A DNA stretch of 21,310 bases from Entrophospora sp. SA101 (Eukaryota > Glomeromycota > Glomeromycetes > Entrophosporales > Entrophosporaceae), in contig CAUDNR010001002.1 of NCBI GenBank assembly GCA_958430865.1, forward strand, positions 40,446-61,755. The letters are read 5' to 3'. Each line of letters begins with the position of its first letter. Position 1 is the stretch's first letter. Below the pieces are notes generated by a model. The model did no database searches. It had not been told where the DNA came from and saw nothing but the letters and a program-made list of their open reading frames with translations. Below, in pieces: positions 8,760-17,436 of this stretch. The position numbers and the translations under genes were made by a program.

Positions 8760-10726
8760 TCACAAATTTTCTTCATCTGCCTCAACAAGTTTTCTAAGTA
8801 ATTGCTTTTGTTTTGCTGTAATGTTTCTACAAAAAAAGGAAGACAGGGCAGGAAGATTTATTAATAGTAATCAATAACATTTAATAATTATAATTATAAT
8901 TACAACTTCAACAACTTTAGCCTACTTTGGTATTTTCACTTTTAATATTACGAGTTGATCACCTCTGAAATTACCAATTTTCATTCCATATTCTTTCATT
9001 ACTATTTGTTGATTAGGTTGGGAGCCCTCTGGTATATTTATTTCAATATCACCATATATTGTAGGCACTGTAACATTACCACCCATAATTGCTTGACGTA
9101 ATGATATATCTTTAGCTATTATAATATTTGCACCCTGTCTTTTAAATGTATCATCTTCAATAATACCTAATTTTACATATAAATCGCCTGGTGGGACACC
9201 ATCACCATTTCCAACTAATTTAATTTTTGTGCCATTCTCAACACCTATTAATTAATTAATCAAATTACATACATGTATATTTAAATACTCCATAACGTTT
9301 GTTTTTTTTTAGTGATAAGATTACCTGATGGAATATTAACAGCCACAAGTTTTTTCTCTTTTAAATGACCTTTACCAGAACAATCTGGACATTTATTTAT
9401 ATCGGATATTTTTGTGCCTTTGCCATTACAATTAGCACATGGTTCTTGATTATGAATTCCCGACGATACAGAAATATAACGTATACCTGATCCTTTACAT
9501 ACTATACATAGTTCAGGTCTTTTACGATTTTTAGTACCAAAACCTCTACATGATTTACAATTCACTGTCCTTGCTGCATTGATCATTTTTTTAACTCCTC
9601 TAACCGATTCCAAAAAAGATATATCTAAAGTAACCTAAATTGACAAATATTTAATAATAAATAACTTTAAATTTAAGAACTATAGTTGATGATAAATGAA
9701 TATTATTTATTTACTTCGACATCAACTCCTTTTGAATAGGGCTGGCCGAATTTAAAACCCGTATTAATTTTTGAACCAGCTAATCTTTCTCCAAATATAT
9801 TATTAAAGTTTTCTTCGTCATATCCACCGGAAAATCCACCAATATTTTCGACGTTAAATCTAACACCACTACTCGGGGATCTTTTTCCTTTAAACAAGAA
9901 CCAATAATAATTTTAATAATTGTGTTAATAATATAATAATACAAATTCTTTAAATACCATTATATAATACACCCAATTGATCATATTGTATACGTTTTTG
10001 ATCGTCACTTAACACCTAAATTATTATTAATTGACTACATATATAAATATATTCTTCCAAAACAATATATGACGTTGTTGTAGATAATGATGATGTTATT
10101 GATTATAAATTACATCATAAGCCTCTTGAATCATTACAAACAGTTCTTTTGCCGTTGGATCTTTATTAGTGTCAGGGTGATTCTTTTTTGCAAGCTAAAT
10201 TAAATAAATGTAAGCCAATGAGTTGGTTTATTGACTAGCTTGTTGGCTGGTTGATTGTTGCTAATAATTGTGTACTTGTATATTTAACATACCATATAAT
10301 ATGCTTTTTTAATATCTGATTTATTAACATTTTTTTGTAATCCGAGAATTCCATAATAATCTTTGTAAACGGTAACTGAGATTTATATATTTTTATATAT
10401 TGTATAATTGTTAGCGCATATACATTAGATATATAATAATAATTTAAAATAAATTACCTGGAGAATGAAATAATCTCTTTAAAAAATTCCAAAAAAAATT
10501 TTACTAATTCAATCAAATTATTAGAAAAAAATGAAAGTTTTGATTGTTTTTTTACCTTATTATTATCACCATTATAATCATGAACATTATAAAATTTAAA
10601 TAAATGCATTTTATTATTGTTGTTAATTGTACTAATATTTTTTTTTATAGTTGATCTTGTTGTTACTATTTGAATTCTAATATTTGAGTATAGGTAATGT
10701 AGTATTGAAGGTTTTCTTACTGACAT
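8760..10726 (-). CDS. MDJ1: Mitochondrial type I J-protein (DnaJ/Hsp40), Mdj1-like
   Basis: Nine exons join in frame: 10726-10556, 10476-10458, 10375-10293, 10194-10114, 10015-9958, 9887-9715, 9634-9325, 9244-8926 and 8826-8760, giving 426 residues. The start is basic and Ser/Thr-rich (MSVRKPSILHYLYSNIRI), consistent with a mitochondrial presequence. The J domain begins at KDYYGILGL (about 68) with HPD at 97-99. A reduced Gly/Phe region (GGFSGGYDEENF) follows. All four CxxCxGxG zinc motifs are present: CKSCRGFG 221, CIVCKGSG 238, CANCNGKG 261 and CPDCSGKG 277. The C-terminal substrate-binding region includes VNIPSGVENG, GDLYVKL and IMGGNVTVPTIYG. By family, such proteins stimulate the ATPase of matrix Hsp70 and help fold imported proteins. 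The Gly/Phe region is short, and one donor is GTAGGC. Length fits the family. The presequence and the first two junctions are the least certain parts. Confidence 0.93.
10458..10476 (-). other. MDJ1: 19-nt micro-exon of MDJ1
   Basis: Reading straight from the first exon through to the donor at 10457 leaves the J-domain exon out of frame. Removing a 79-nt intron (10555-10477, GTAAAA...AAAG) and keeping 10476-10458 restores frame and gives RLFHSPV just before the J domain. The RxFHxSP-like sequence resembles a matrix-processing region. An alternative is a single 194-nt intron with donor GTGATA at 10569, which is weaker and longer than all the other introns. Confidence 0.6.
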
Positions 10727-10772
10727 TATAATTATATTAATATTAATTAATTTTAATTAATTAAAAAAAAAA

Positions 10773-10778
10773 ACGCGT
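10773..10778. promoter_or_regulatory. ACGCGT (MCB-like) motif upstream of MDJ1
   Basis: A palindromic ACGCGT sits 47 bp upstream of the MDJ1 start codon in otherwise almost pure A/T sequence. ACGCGT is the MluI cell-cycle box bound by MBF in other fungi. Functional relevance here is inference, but a CpG-containing hexamer is rare in this sequence. Confidence 0.3.
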
Positions 10779-11345
10779 TATATAATTTGGGGCAAAGTAA
10801 ACATTCCCCTAAAAATTTTATGGACTCTGACTCAAAATTTAGTTTGACGAGATCCATGTTTTGTTGGCACAGTGCAGAATATAAGTCAGTCACTGTGTCA
10901 TGTCTAATCTATGATGAGGAACTTGAGTATTTTTTCCTGCAAGAAGTTCCTTTATACACCATCTGGTTTGGAGTTTTCTAGAATTTTATCAATTAAAATA
11001 AAGTAAATTCAATTATTTTTGGAAAAAGAAATTTAATATAATAATTGCTCTAAAGCCTAGATAATAATGCATTTCAAAATTTCTATATGTGATAATTCAA
11101 GATTGTCTGATCCTTTGATATAATTTTTATTACATGATTTTTATTACTTCTTTAGTTAGAATGCAGGTGCCATTTTTTTCGCAACACACTGTGGATGAAT
11201 TGAAAATTTGACACTTTCAAAATGTGGCTGAGGCGCAGTAAATGGTGGTTTAAGAGGTCCCACAAATTATTACGTATTATAAATATACACCATTATGCAG
11301 GTTTCAGTTCTTAATTTTAAATTTTTTTTAAAGCCATTGTTTGGT
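10779..11345. other. Non-coding or decayed sequence upstream of MDJ1
   Basis: Short frames on both strands are broken by stops. Slightly higher GC than the surroundings and fragments such as SLTRSMFCWHS in the plus frame hint at decayed mobile-element or gene sequence. Nothing identifiable. Confidence 0.35.
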
Positions 11346-11597
11346 TCAATAATTAGCATTTATAAGTATGACTAGAGCTGATAACATCACCTTAAATCCT
11401 TTAATATCAATGTGATTTCTTCTAGAGGGCAAACCAAGTTCCATGAAAATTAATGTTAAGCCAAGCAACTTTGCAGTGCAACCTCCTGACTTAAATGAAC
11501 TTAACCAATTCTTAATGAAAAATTTAAGGTTCTTGAGAGGAGGATATTGAATTTTTCTTTGATAAGGATTGAATGCAACCTTGCCATGGTGGAACAT
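11346..11597 (-). pseudogene. Open frame of 83 codons, possible gene fragment
   Basis: The minus-strand frame reads from an ATG at 11597 through basic and aromatic sequence (FHHGKVAFNPYQRKIQYPPL) and FKSGGCTAKLLGLTLIFMEL to a stop at 11346. The composition is less Asn/Ile-biased than background, which suggests coding origin, perhaps a transposon-derived fragment. No domain is recognised and no adjoining exon was found. It lies head-to-head with the pseudogene that begins at 11921. Confidence 0.25.
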
Positions 11598-11619
11598 TGT
11601 TAGCAGACCTTGAAATGAC

Positions 11620-11752
11620 TATACATGAAGTTATAATTAAAACCCCAAAGTCGAAATGTTTTGACTTGAGGCAACTACATAGTAAAAATCATATTTCAAC
11701 TCTATTTTGACCAGATCTGCAAATGGTCAAAATAGTTTTGACTTCATGTATA
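11620..11752. repeat. 133-bp inverted-repeat element with internal hairpin
   Basis: Perfect 12-bp terminal inverted repeats TATACATGAAGT (11620-11631) and ACTTCATGTATA (11741-11752) enclose a second perfect inverted repeat, CTATTTTGACC (11702-11712) / GGTCAAAATAG (11725-11735). It looks like a tiny MITE. No target duplication was seen. Confidence 0.55.
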
Positions 11753-12410
11753 AAAACAACCACTTTATGTCTGCTTATTGTTCAATATCCATTTTCCACA
11801 GCAAGTAGTAAGTATAAAATGTTTTCATACATTCATTTTTTCTATAATGTCTAGTACTCATTTGCCTTCTCCACAGTCATAGTGACATATAAATCAGGAA
11901 ACAGCAAAGAGAAATACAAAATGTCACATTCTAGCAGAAACTTTAATAAATTATCAAAATTTGAAAATGCAAAAGCATGTGACCTCTATTTTGAAGCCTT
12001 TGAAAAGGTAAAAACAAGTTTCAGTTTAATAACCTTATAAAACATACTGAATAACACAAATGAAGTACGTGTTCTTCCCAACCTTAAAGTCCAAATTAAA
12101 GGTATGTTTTTTATCTTGACATGGTATGAAAAATGACATAAAGATCCTGATTCCAGAATTAATTATAGATAAAAAACCTTATAATGAATGGGAATCAAAG
12201 ATGTATTCAAAAATATTTGGCATCAAAGTTATAATGGATTATTTGATGAAGCATTTAATTTGGATGAACTCCCAAATTACAATTCAATTACTGAGGAAGA
12301 GTTGAAACACTTTGTTGAAGTTATCAAAAATACGTTTAAAAATAAGATCAATGTTAATGAAGCAACTGTTGGGAAATATATATCTATTTTCATTAAGATG
12401 GCAGTTAATC

Positions 12411-12555
12411 CAGAGTTGGCAAATATGTGGTCCATTGATGGTCTATTGGTGGTCCATCAGGTAACGCTTTAACCATATTTAGTATTTTATTAATGGCAAT
12501 GGACCAGTTCAAAAATCCATCAGTTCTCAATGAACCAGTCAATTTGCCAACCCTG
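12411..12555. mobile_element. 145-bp hAT-type MITE, copy 1
   Basis: The ends are CAGAGTTGGCAAAT and ATTTGCCAACCCTG, near-perfect inverted repeats of the CAGGGTTGGCAAA type seen in hAT elements. It is flanked by a perfect 8-bp target duplication AGTTAATC (12403-12410 and 12556-12563), the size made by hAT transposases. It sits inside coding sequence, between the codons for MAVN and HIQEF of the pseudogene. No coding capacity. Confidence 0.9.
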
Positions 12556-12843
12556 AGTTAATCACATTCAAGAGTTTACAAACAATTCAGCAGAGTTATG
12601 CATAGAAGCTAATCTTTATGGATCTAAAGGGTACAGGCCCTGTGGACTATTTAGTGAAACATGATGATTTTGTAATGCTGATTAATGAGGCAGAATTGGA
12701 AGATTTCACTAAGGGAATAGCTCAAAACATTATGCAATTGCATAGTGCATCAGAGGTAATTTCATCGTTTTTGTATTTAGGGTAGACCTAACCATCAATG
12801 AATATTTTCAGAGTTTATTAGGCAAGCATAAGTTAGAAAAAAC

Positions 12844-12988
12844 CAGGGTTGGCAAATGTGTGGTCCATTGATGGTCTATTTGTGGTCCATTAATGTAACA
12901 CTTTAACCATATTTAGTATTTTATTAATGGCAATGGACCAGTCCAAAATCTATCTGTTCTCAATGGACCAGTCAATTTGCCAACCCTG
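12844..12988. mobile_element. 145-bp hAT-type MITE, copy 2
   Basis: Same length and about 90 percent alike to the copy at 12411-12555. The ends are CAGGGTTGGCAAAT / ATTTGCCAACCCTG. The 8-bp target duplication GAAAAAAC (12836-12843) against GAACAAAC (12989-12996) has one mismatch. It interrupts the codons KLEKT-DFESS of the pseudogene. Removing the element and one target copy restores the frame exactly. Confidence 0.88.
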
Positions 12989-13259
12989 GAACAAACGGAT
13001 TTTGAATCATCACAACCACTTCTATTTGGAATTGTAACAACTGGATGGTCTTGGTTTTTCATTCACTGGATCAGTTCTCCAGAAAATCCTGAAGTTGAAA
13101 TCTCTCGTCAATATAACTGTGATTTTGAAGGTGGGATGCAGAAATAATTTTTCATAAAAAATAATTTCTTATATTGTTCGTATGCTAGAAAAACAAGATG
13201 ATATGTTGAAAAAAATAATAACTCAAAGAATGCACGTATTTGACGAAGTAGTAAAAGTA

Positions 13260-13718
13260 GTATAGTTGGCTTGGTCTAAAGACCTCCTAAATTTTGGGCA
13301 AATTTTAAAAGTATAGAAGTCATTTTCTGTCCTATCTTTTAAAAAAAATAGCTCTATTAGTTGATAGAATATGTATTTAGTTTTAATCTAATAAAGAGAT
13401 TTTCTCAAAAAAATTATTTATTGTAGAGTTCTATTCTTTTTTAAAACATCTACTTTACTATGCTCATGAGAAATTTGAGCACTATGATCATTGCTAAATT
13501 TAGACTAGTTTTTGGTTATCATTACTAAATTTAGACCAATACTCGACCATCATATCTAAATTTGGCGGCAGTAAGGAATATAATTTTCTAGCCAAAATCA
13601 CGTGACCATTTTTATAAAAAATTTTATTGCATTTTTGAACAAAATCACGAAATCGCAATTTTTGAAATTTGAGCGCTTGGCGCAGCAATAGGAGGCCTTT
13701 AGACCGAGCCAACCATAC
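13260..13718. mobile_element. 459-bp MITE with TA target duplication
   Basis: The ends are GTATAGTTGGCTTGGTCTAA... and, inverted, GTATGGTTGGCTCGGTCTAA..., continuing through AAAGRCCTCCTA. TA flanks both sides (13258-13259 and 13719-13720), as for Tc1/mariner-type elements. It lies in the last exon of the pseudogene. The element's first bases create a TAG at 13263-13265, replacing the original last codons, which resume at 13721 and reach TAG at 13736-13738. The internal sequence has no transposase; minus-strand open frames are incidental. Confidence 0.8.
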
Positions 13719-13738
13719 TAGGAACCCAAGAATTATAG

Positions 13739-14369
13739 TACAATCAGAAGTATTTTGAAAAAGGAACAAAGAGAGAAATCACTCCCTATATTTCAAAATA
13801 AATGATACTCAGACACTTGAAGCTAGTGCTCCATGTCGCAATCCAAAAAAGGAAACAAAAATGGTTGTAAAAGTGGTTGCAACCAGCAGTTGCAAATATT
13901 TTTATATGATGCAAAGGTGGTAGCAACCATCATCAAAAGTTGCAGCCAGTATCCTTACTTAAAGCTTATCTAATAAAAGAAAGGATTACCCATGAAATTT
14001 ACTAAGAAGAAAGAAAAACTATAGCTAATAAAGGAACATTAAATCAAACCTAAAAAGAAAAGAATATTAGAAGAAAATAATTACAAGTATAAGTGAGCAT
14101 GTATATACTAACTCTACAACAGAAAGAACAGTTGCCACATGACAACAATTAATATTATTAAACTTATCTCATGATTTTTCTTTTTCTTTCTTCCTAACAG
14201 ATAGGCATTGACACCACTATTACTTCTCATAAGGTAAATAATTAACTGACTTTTTAGTATGATAATCTTGATTATCAATTAGTAATTCATGTCTAGTTAG
14301 GGAGCTTTTACCTTTCATTTTAAGGAAAATTTTCACTGTTTTTAAACTCTCATTTCTTGAGAAGTAAAA

Positions 14370-14403
<34 letters not shown>

Positions 14404-14802
14404 GGTCACCATTTCTTGAAGTTTGATTTGGTTTTCTTGTCAATACTTTTTAATTGTTCTTCTTTATTGAACTCATAAAATCCTTTTCTTTCCCTCATAG
14501 CCTTCATCATCTTCTTTCCTCTTCTTGCTTGTCCTCTTCTTGAGGAACTTCATCCTGAACCCTTATTTGGTTCTGATGGTAGATCTTGCTGATCTTTCTC
14601 AAAAAAAAAGACCCCTCTGGAAAATCTTAATGTGTTAAAATGCAACTTGTAATGATGTATGCTGTAGATTCAGTAAAACCAAGATCATCTACAAGAACAA
14701 CTTTATCAATTGTGGGAAAGAAGGTGCAGCTGTCTCAAATTGTCACACACATCCATCTGATATTGAATTCAAAGAATGTTGTGGACAAAGCTTGAGCTCA
14801 AG
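13739..14802. other. Intergenic, no intact gene; ATT microsatellite and short palindrome
   Basis: Contains a perfect palindrome TGGTTGCAACCA at 13874-13885 within a cluster of GTTGCAA-like words (13861-13960). An (ATT)n microsatellite lies at about 14369-14403. At 14500-14590 a purine-rich minus-strand stretch could be read as charged coiled-coil-like sequence, but stops break it. Nothing identifiable as a gene. Confidence 0.45.
14369..14403. repeat. (ATT)11 microsatellite
   Basis: An uninterrupted ATT trinucleotide repeat, outside any recognised gene. Confidence 0.9.
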
Positions 14803-15896
14803 TAGAGATTGGCACTGTTTAAAATTCTTTAACCGGTTAACTAGCTGTTAAAACCTTCAGTTAACTGGTTAACCATTAATTTTAACCAGTTAAATTAACC
14901 ATTAAACTGTTAATTTTTTTAACCGGTTAACCAGTTACGAACAAAATTACCATTGCCATATTTAGTTAAAGCAAAATAACTATTATAAAATTTTTCATAG
15001 ATTTAATTTTTTATTTATATACAATAAAAATCATTTCTTTTTAAAAATAAAATGCAGTTATTTGATTACCAACATCGTTAAAAAGCCTTTCAGATGGCAC
15101 AGATGTTGCAGGTATTTGTCTGCAATAATATTTTTGTTTTATTATTTGGTACATGAAACTTAGGATCTATTTTCTTGATAAATTTTTTAAAACCTTTCCA
15201 TGTAGCATATTAAAGGTAAAGAGTCTAATACAACCCATTCGGCCACAGCAAGATGTAATTCATTCATTTTGTGTTGTGGATGTTCTTTAGTTTTTTTCAA
15301 ACACATCTGCTAATTTTGGTTGTTTTAAATCAATTTTCTAAAAAAATTTGAATTATGATAAATAAATACATTTATTAAACAAATAATGTAAAATCTAAAC
15401 ATATTTCAGGATTAACTAAAATTTGATGACAATGCTTTAAATGATAATTTAATGTTGAAGTTGATGTGATGTCAGAATTAGCATATTTTGCACCACATTT
15501 GGTTTCTGTTCGAGGATTGATAATAACTTTGCAATAATATTGTTTGTTTTTTCTTCAAATTAATCCCAGACTTTTGATTTCCTTTAACTTTTTTTTGATT
15601 TATTTCTTATTATTTGCATTATCACCCACAATATCAATTACATTCCCAGTTTCACTTTCAAAGTTTGCATTTGATTCTTCATTAACATAATTCTCAATAA
15701 AATCTAGACAAAATTCATATTGATTATAAAAATAGATAATTATTCAATTGTTTTAATTTTGGATGAATGAATGGATTATATTATATTGCGGTTATTTATT
15801 ATTTATTTATTAATTATAAAGATAATTAATGTTACGATTATTATTATAATTTTCTACCATTACACAAAATTAACCGGTTAACGGTGCCAATCTCTA
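14803..15896 (-). mobile_element. Deleted hAT transposon, 1.09 kb
   Basis: The inverted ends TAGAGATTGGCACTGTT (14803) and AACGGTGCCAATCTCTA (ending 15896) match the T/C-A-G-A-G start of hAT termini. Subterminal clusters of AACCGGTTAA and variants (14831-14935 and 15869-15881) look like transposase binding repeats. The flanking 8-mers AGCTCAAG and AGTTAAGG are only partly alike, consistent with a decayed target duplication. Transposase pieces lie on the minus strand at 15535-15041. At about 1.1 kb it is much shorter than an autonomous hAT. Confidence 0.82.
15041..15535 (-). pseudogene. hAT transposase remnant (BED finger and C-terminal dimerisation region)
   Basis: In minus-strand order, the first piece is a BED-type zinc-finger-like segment (KCGAKYANSD, then TLNYHLKHCHQ; about 15520-15410). 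Next is a block typical of the region after the finger in hAT transposases (MNELHLAVAEWVVLDSLPL at about 15270-15215, then KGFKKFIKKIDPKFHVPNNK in another frame). Last is a C-terminal piece, ATSVPSERLFNDVGNQITAF, ending at the stop 15043-15041, which matches the conserved hAT dimerisation motif. The catalytic core between the last two pieces is gone, and frameshifts and stops separate the segments. It cannot encode an active transposase. Confidence 0.8.
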
Positions 15897-16177
15897 AGTT
15901 AAGGAATAATAGGCCTGAGTTTGATGTTATAAATTTTTATTTAGGTAACAAATGATTAATTCTATTTCATATTTTACTAAAATAATTTAATAAACAATAA
16001 AACCAATAAAACCAATAAAAAAAAAACGAATAAAAAACGAAAAAAAAAAAATTTGGAATAAACGAATTAAACAAATAATACAAATAATTTATTCGAAAAA
16101 AATTTGTATTCAATTCAACAACAATAAAGACTTTAAATGTTTTACATTTCATTTCAAATATCCGAGCAAACATTATA
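15897..16177. other. Intergenic A/T-rich sequence between two elements
   Basis: Contains an A-rich tract (about 15985-16060) with ATAAAACCAATAAAACCAATAAA repeats. The minus-strand open frame here is a Phe/Tyr-rich artefact of that tract. No gene. Confidence 0.5.
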
Positions 16178-16456
16178 CAGTCAAACCTCTTGTTTCAACG
16201 ACTTGTAATTAAGTTCGCATTATATTACAGCAATATTTTCAATTTTCTGTTGCATCTGTACGTTCTTCATTATTATACACGCACGTTCTTATATTTTTTT
16301 TTTGTCAAGATGAAAAAGATCTTGGCGTATCAAACACAGGCCACGACTACTAACTAGAGTTAAACCCATGCACAAACGTGCAGAAGCGAAAAATTTAAAA
16401 AATCGCAAGTAGTTTATATTAGTTTTTTTTGATTTCGTCGAAACGAGGGTTGACTG
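16178..16456. mobile_element. 279-bp pogo/Tigger-type MITE
   Basis: The ends CAGTCAAACCTCTTGTTTCAACG (first 23 bp) and, inverted, CAGTCAACCCTCGTTTCGACG are closely matched. TA flanks both sides (16176-16177 and 16457-16458). CAGTCAAACCTC is a typical pogo/Tigger-like terminus. No coding capacity is evident. Confidence 0.85.
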
Positions 16457-16458
16457 TA

Positions 16459-16893
16459 TTAGTATTAATATTAGTATTAGTATATAATTTACATGAATAT
16501 TAATATTCGGGACTTTTGTATCAATAAAGAAATGACATCACGTCATGAGGGATCAACCACATACGATCGCATATTTTTCATGTTTCCCCAAACGGAGCAT
16601 CTAGGTTTTACATTTTTAGCATATATATTATATATTCGATTTTTCATACATAACAGTATTATTTTCCTTGTTTAAATTTCATAGTCATTCACAGATAACA
16701 ATTTGCAAAAATTGAAATGGGTATTTTTCTAGTATATCAAACAAAAATCTAATGTACTCGATTTACAACTACTATAAACCTAAGACACACTATAAACTTA
16801 AATCGACTATAATACTACTATAATTCACTAAATATGTCAATATCACATGTATTATGTAATAAATTGCATAAGCGTAATAACATTAGACTCTGA
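16459..16893. other. Intergenic, no supported gene
   Basis: AT-rich. A 60-codon frame at 16493-16675 (plus) has no recognisable features and an Ile/Phe-rich end. Short ACTATAA-like words recur around 16765-16830, possibly a degenerate local repeat. Confidence 0.4.
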
Positions 16894-17175
16894 TGTGATG
16901 TGAAAAAAGTGATAGGTTATTATTATTGCCTTGTTTATACTGGACTCAAATTGAACAACTCTTTGAGACTGAAAGACGATATGATTATCTTAGTATTATC
17001 GGCCAAACGAGACCCGAAGCAATGGGCGATAAGAGTTCACATTCCTCTCCAAGAGTTGATCTCTGAAAGGCTTATAATGTGTATTGTTTATCATTCGGGA
17101 AGTGGCAAGCTAGTATATTATGATTACTACAAGCCTAAGCTATTCAAATATGGAACTGCAATATGTTTAGATTAG
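16894..17175 (+). CDS. Uncertain open frame, hypothetical, no ATG until codon 30
   Basis: The frame is open from after a TGA at 16891 to a TAG at 17173-17175. Only the ATG at 16981 could start it (MIILVLSAKRDPKQWAIRVH, then IPLQELISERLIMCIVYHSG, with KLVYYDYYKPKLF near the end). The amino-acid mix is balanced and unlike the surrounding noise, so it may be an exon or the remnant of a gene. The next frame starts 10 bases after its stop, and a third overlapping frame (MFRLVDVNAKLGKKVSL at 17163 on) is also protein-like, so a frameshifted single gene is possible. No family is recognised. Confidence 0.35.
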   Translation, partial: CDVKKVIGYYYCLVYTGLKLNNSLRLKDDMIILVLSAKRDPKQWAIRVHIPLQELISERLIMCIVYHSGSGKLVYYDYYKPKLFKYGTAICLD

Positions 17176-17184
17176 TTGATGTAA

Positions 17185-17436
17185 ATGCCAAACTTGGAAA
17201 AAAAGTTTCGCTTCATTAAGCGCAGATATGTAAAAGTTATCCGGCCTGATTATTTGATGGGACAAAACCTGAAACGGGTCCGGGACATGCTAGAATTAAA
17301 CACAAAATGCTTGGAGGAAATTATTCGAAAGATAAAAATTATTGGCGATAATATTGCGGAAACATCAACAAATCAAATCAATAAAAAGAAAAGAAACGAA
17401 CAAGATGATGATGAAGATGATGATGGACTATTATAA
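17185..17436 (+). CDS. Uncertain open frame, basic protein with acidic tail, 83 codons
   Basis: ATG at 17185 follows an in-frame TAA. The protein begins strongly basic (KKFRFIKRRYVKVIRPDYLM), then has a probable amphipathic helix (LKRVRDMLELNTKCLEEIIR, then KIKIIGDNI), a KKKR patch that could be a nuclear signal, and an acidic end (EQDDDEDDDGLL). It may be the second half of the same gene as 16894-17175, separated by lesions or an unrecognised intron. No homologue is recognised. Confidence 0.35.
   Translation: MPNLEKKFRFIKRRYVKVIRPDYLMGQNLKRVRDMLELNTKCLEEIIRKIKIIGDNIAETSTNQINKKKRNEQDDDEDDDGLL

Larger units (their letters stand above)
11921..13738 (+). pseudogene. Pseudogene of an expanded AM-fungal protein family, broken by two frameshifts and three transposon insertions
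   Basis: Exon-like blocks are 11921-12007 (ATG start), 12066-12101, 12144-12755 (interrupted), 12812-13130 (interrupted) and 13189-13738 (interrupted). Introns 12008-12065, 12102-12143 and 12756-12811 are GT-AG. Recognisable segments in order are NEWESK, then DVFKNIWHQSYNGLFDEAFN, EEELKHFVEVIKNTFKN, NSAELCIEANLYGSKG, TGPVDYLVKHDDFVMLINEA, DFTKGIAQNIMQLHSASE, LLFGIVTTGWSWFFIHW, and EKQDDMLKKIITQRMHVFDE. The GPVDY...GIAQN...GIVTTG order is what I recall from a large Rhizophagus family, some members annotated crinkler-like with a nuclease-like fold. That is memory, not a search. A base is missing near 12198 and an extra G lies at 12629-12631. Inserts are 12411-12555, 12844-12988 and 13260-13718. 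The 13131-13188 gap may be an intron or a lesion. Not functional as it stands. Confidence 0.75.

Noticed and set aside
9281..9324. Continuation of the MDJ1 zinc-finger exon past 9325 to the stop at 9281
   Set aside because: The frame beyond SG reads NLITKKKQTLWSI. Splicing at GTAATC (9324) restores the conserved substrate-binding domain in frame.
15967..16173. Phe/Tyr-rich 68-codon minus-strand frame
   Set aside because: Produced by an A-rich tract. No protein-like features, and no support as a membrane protein.
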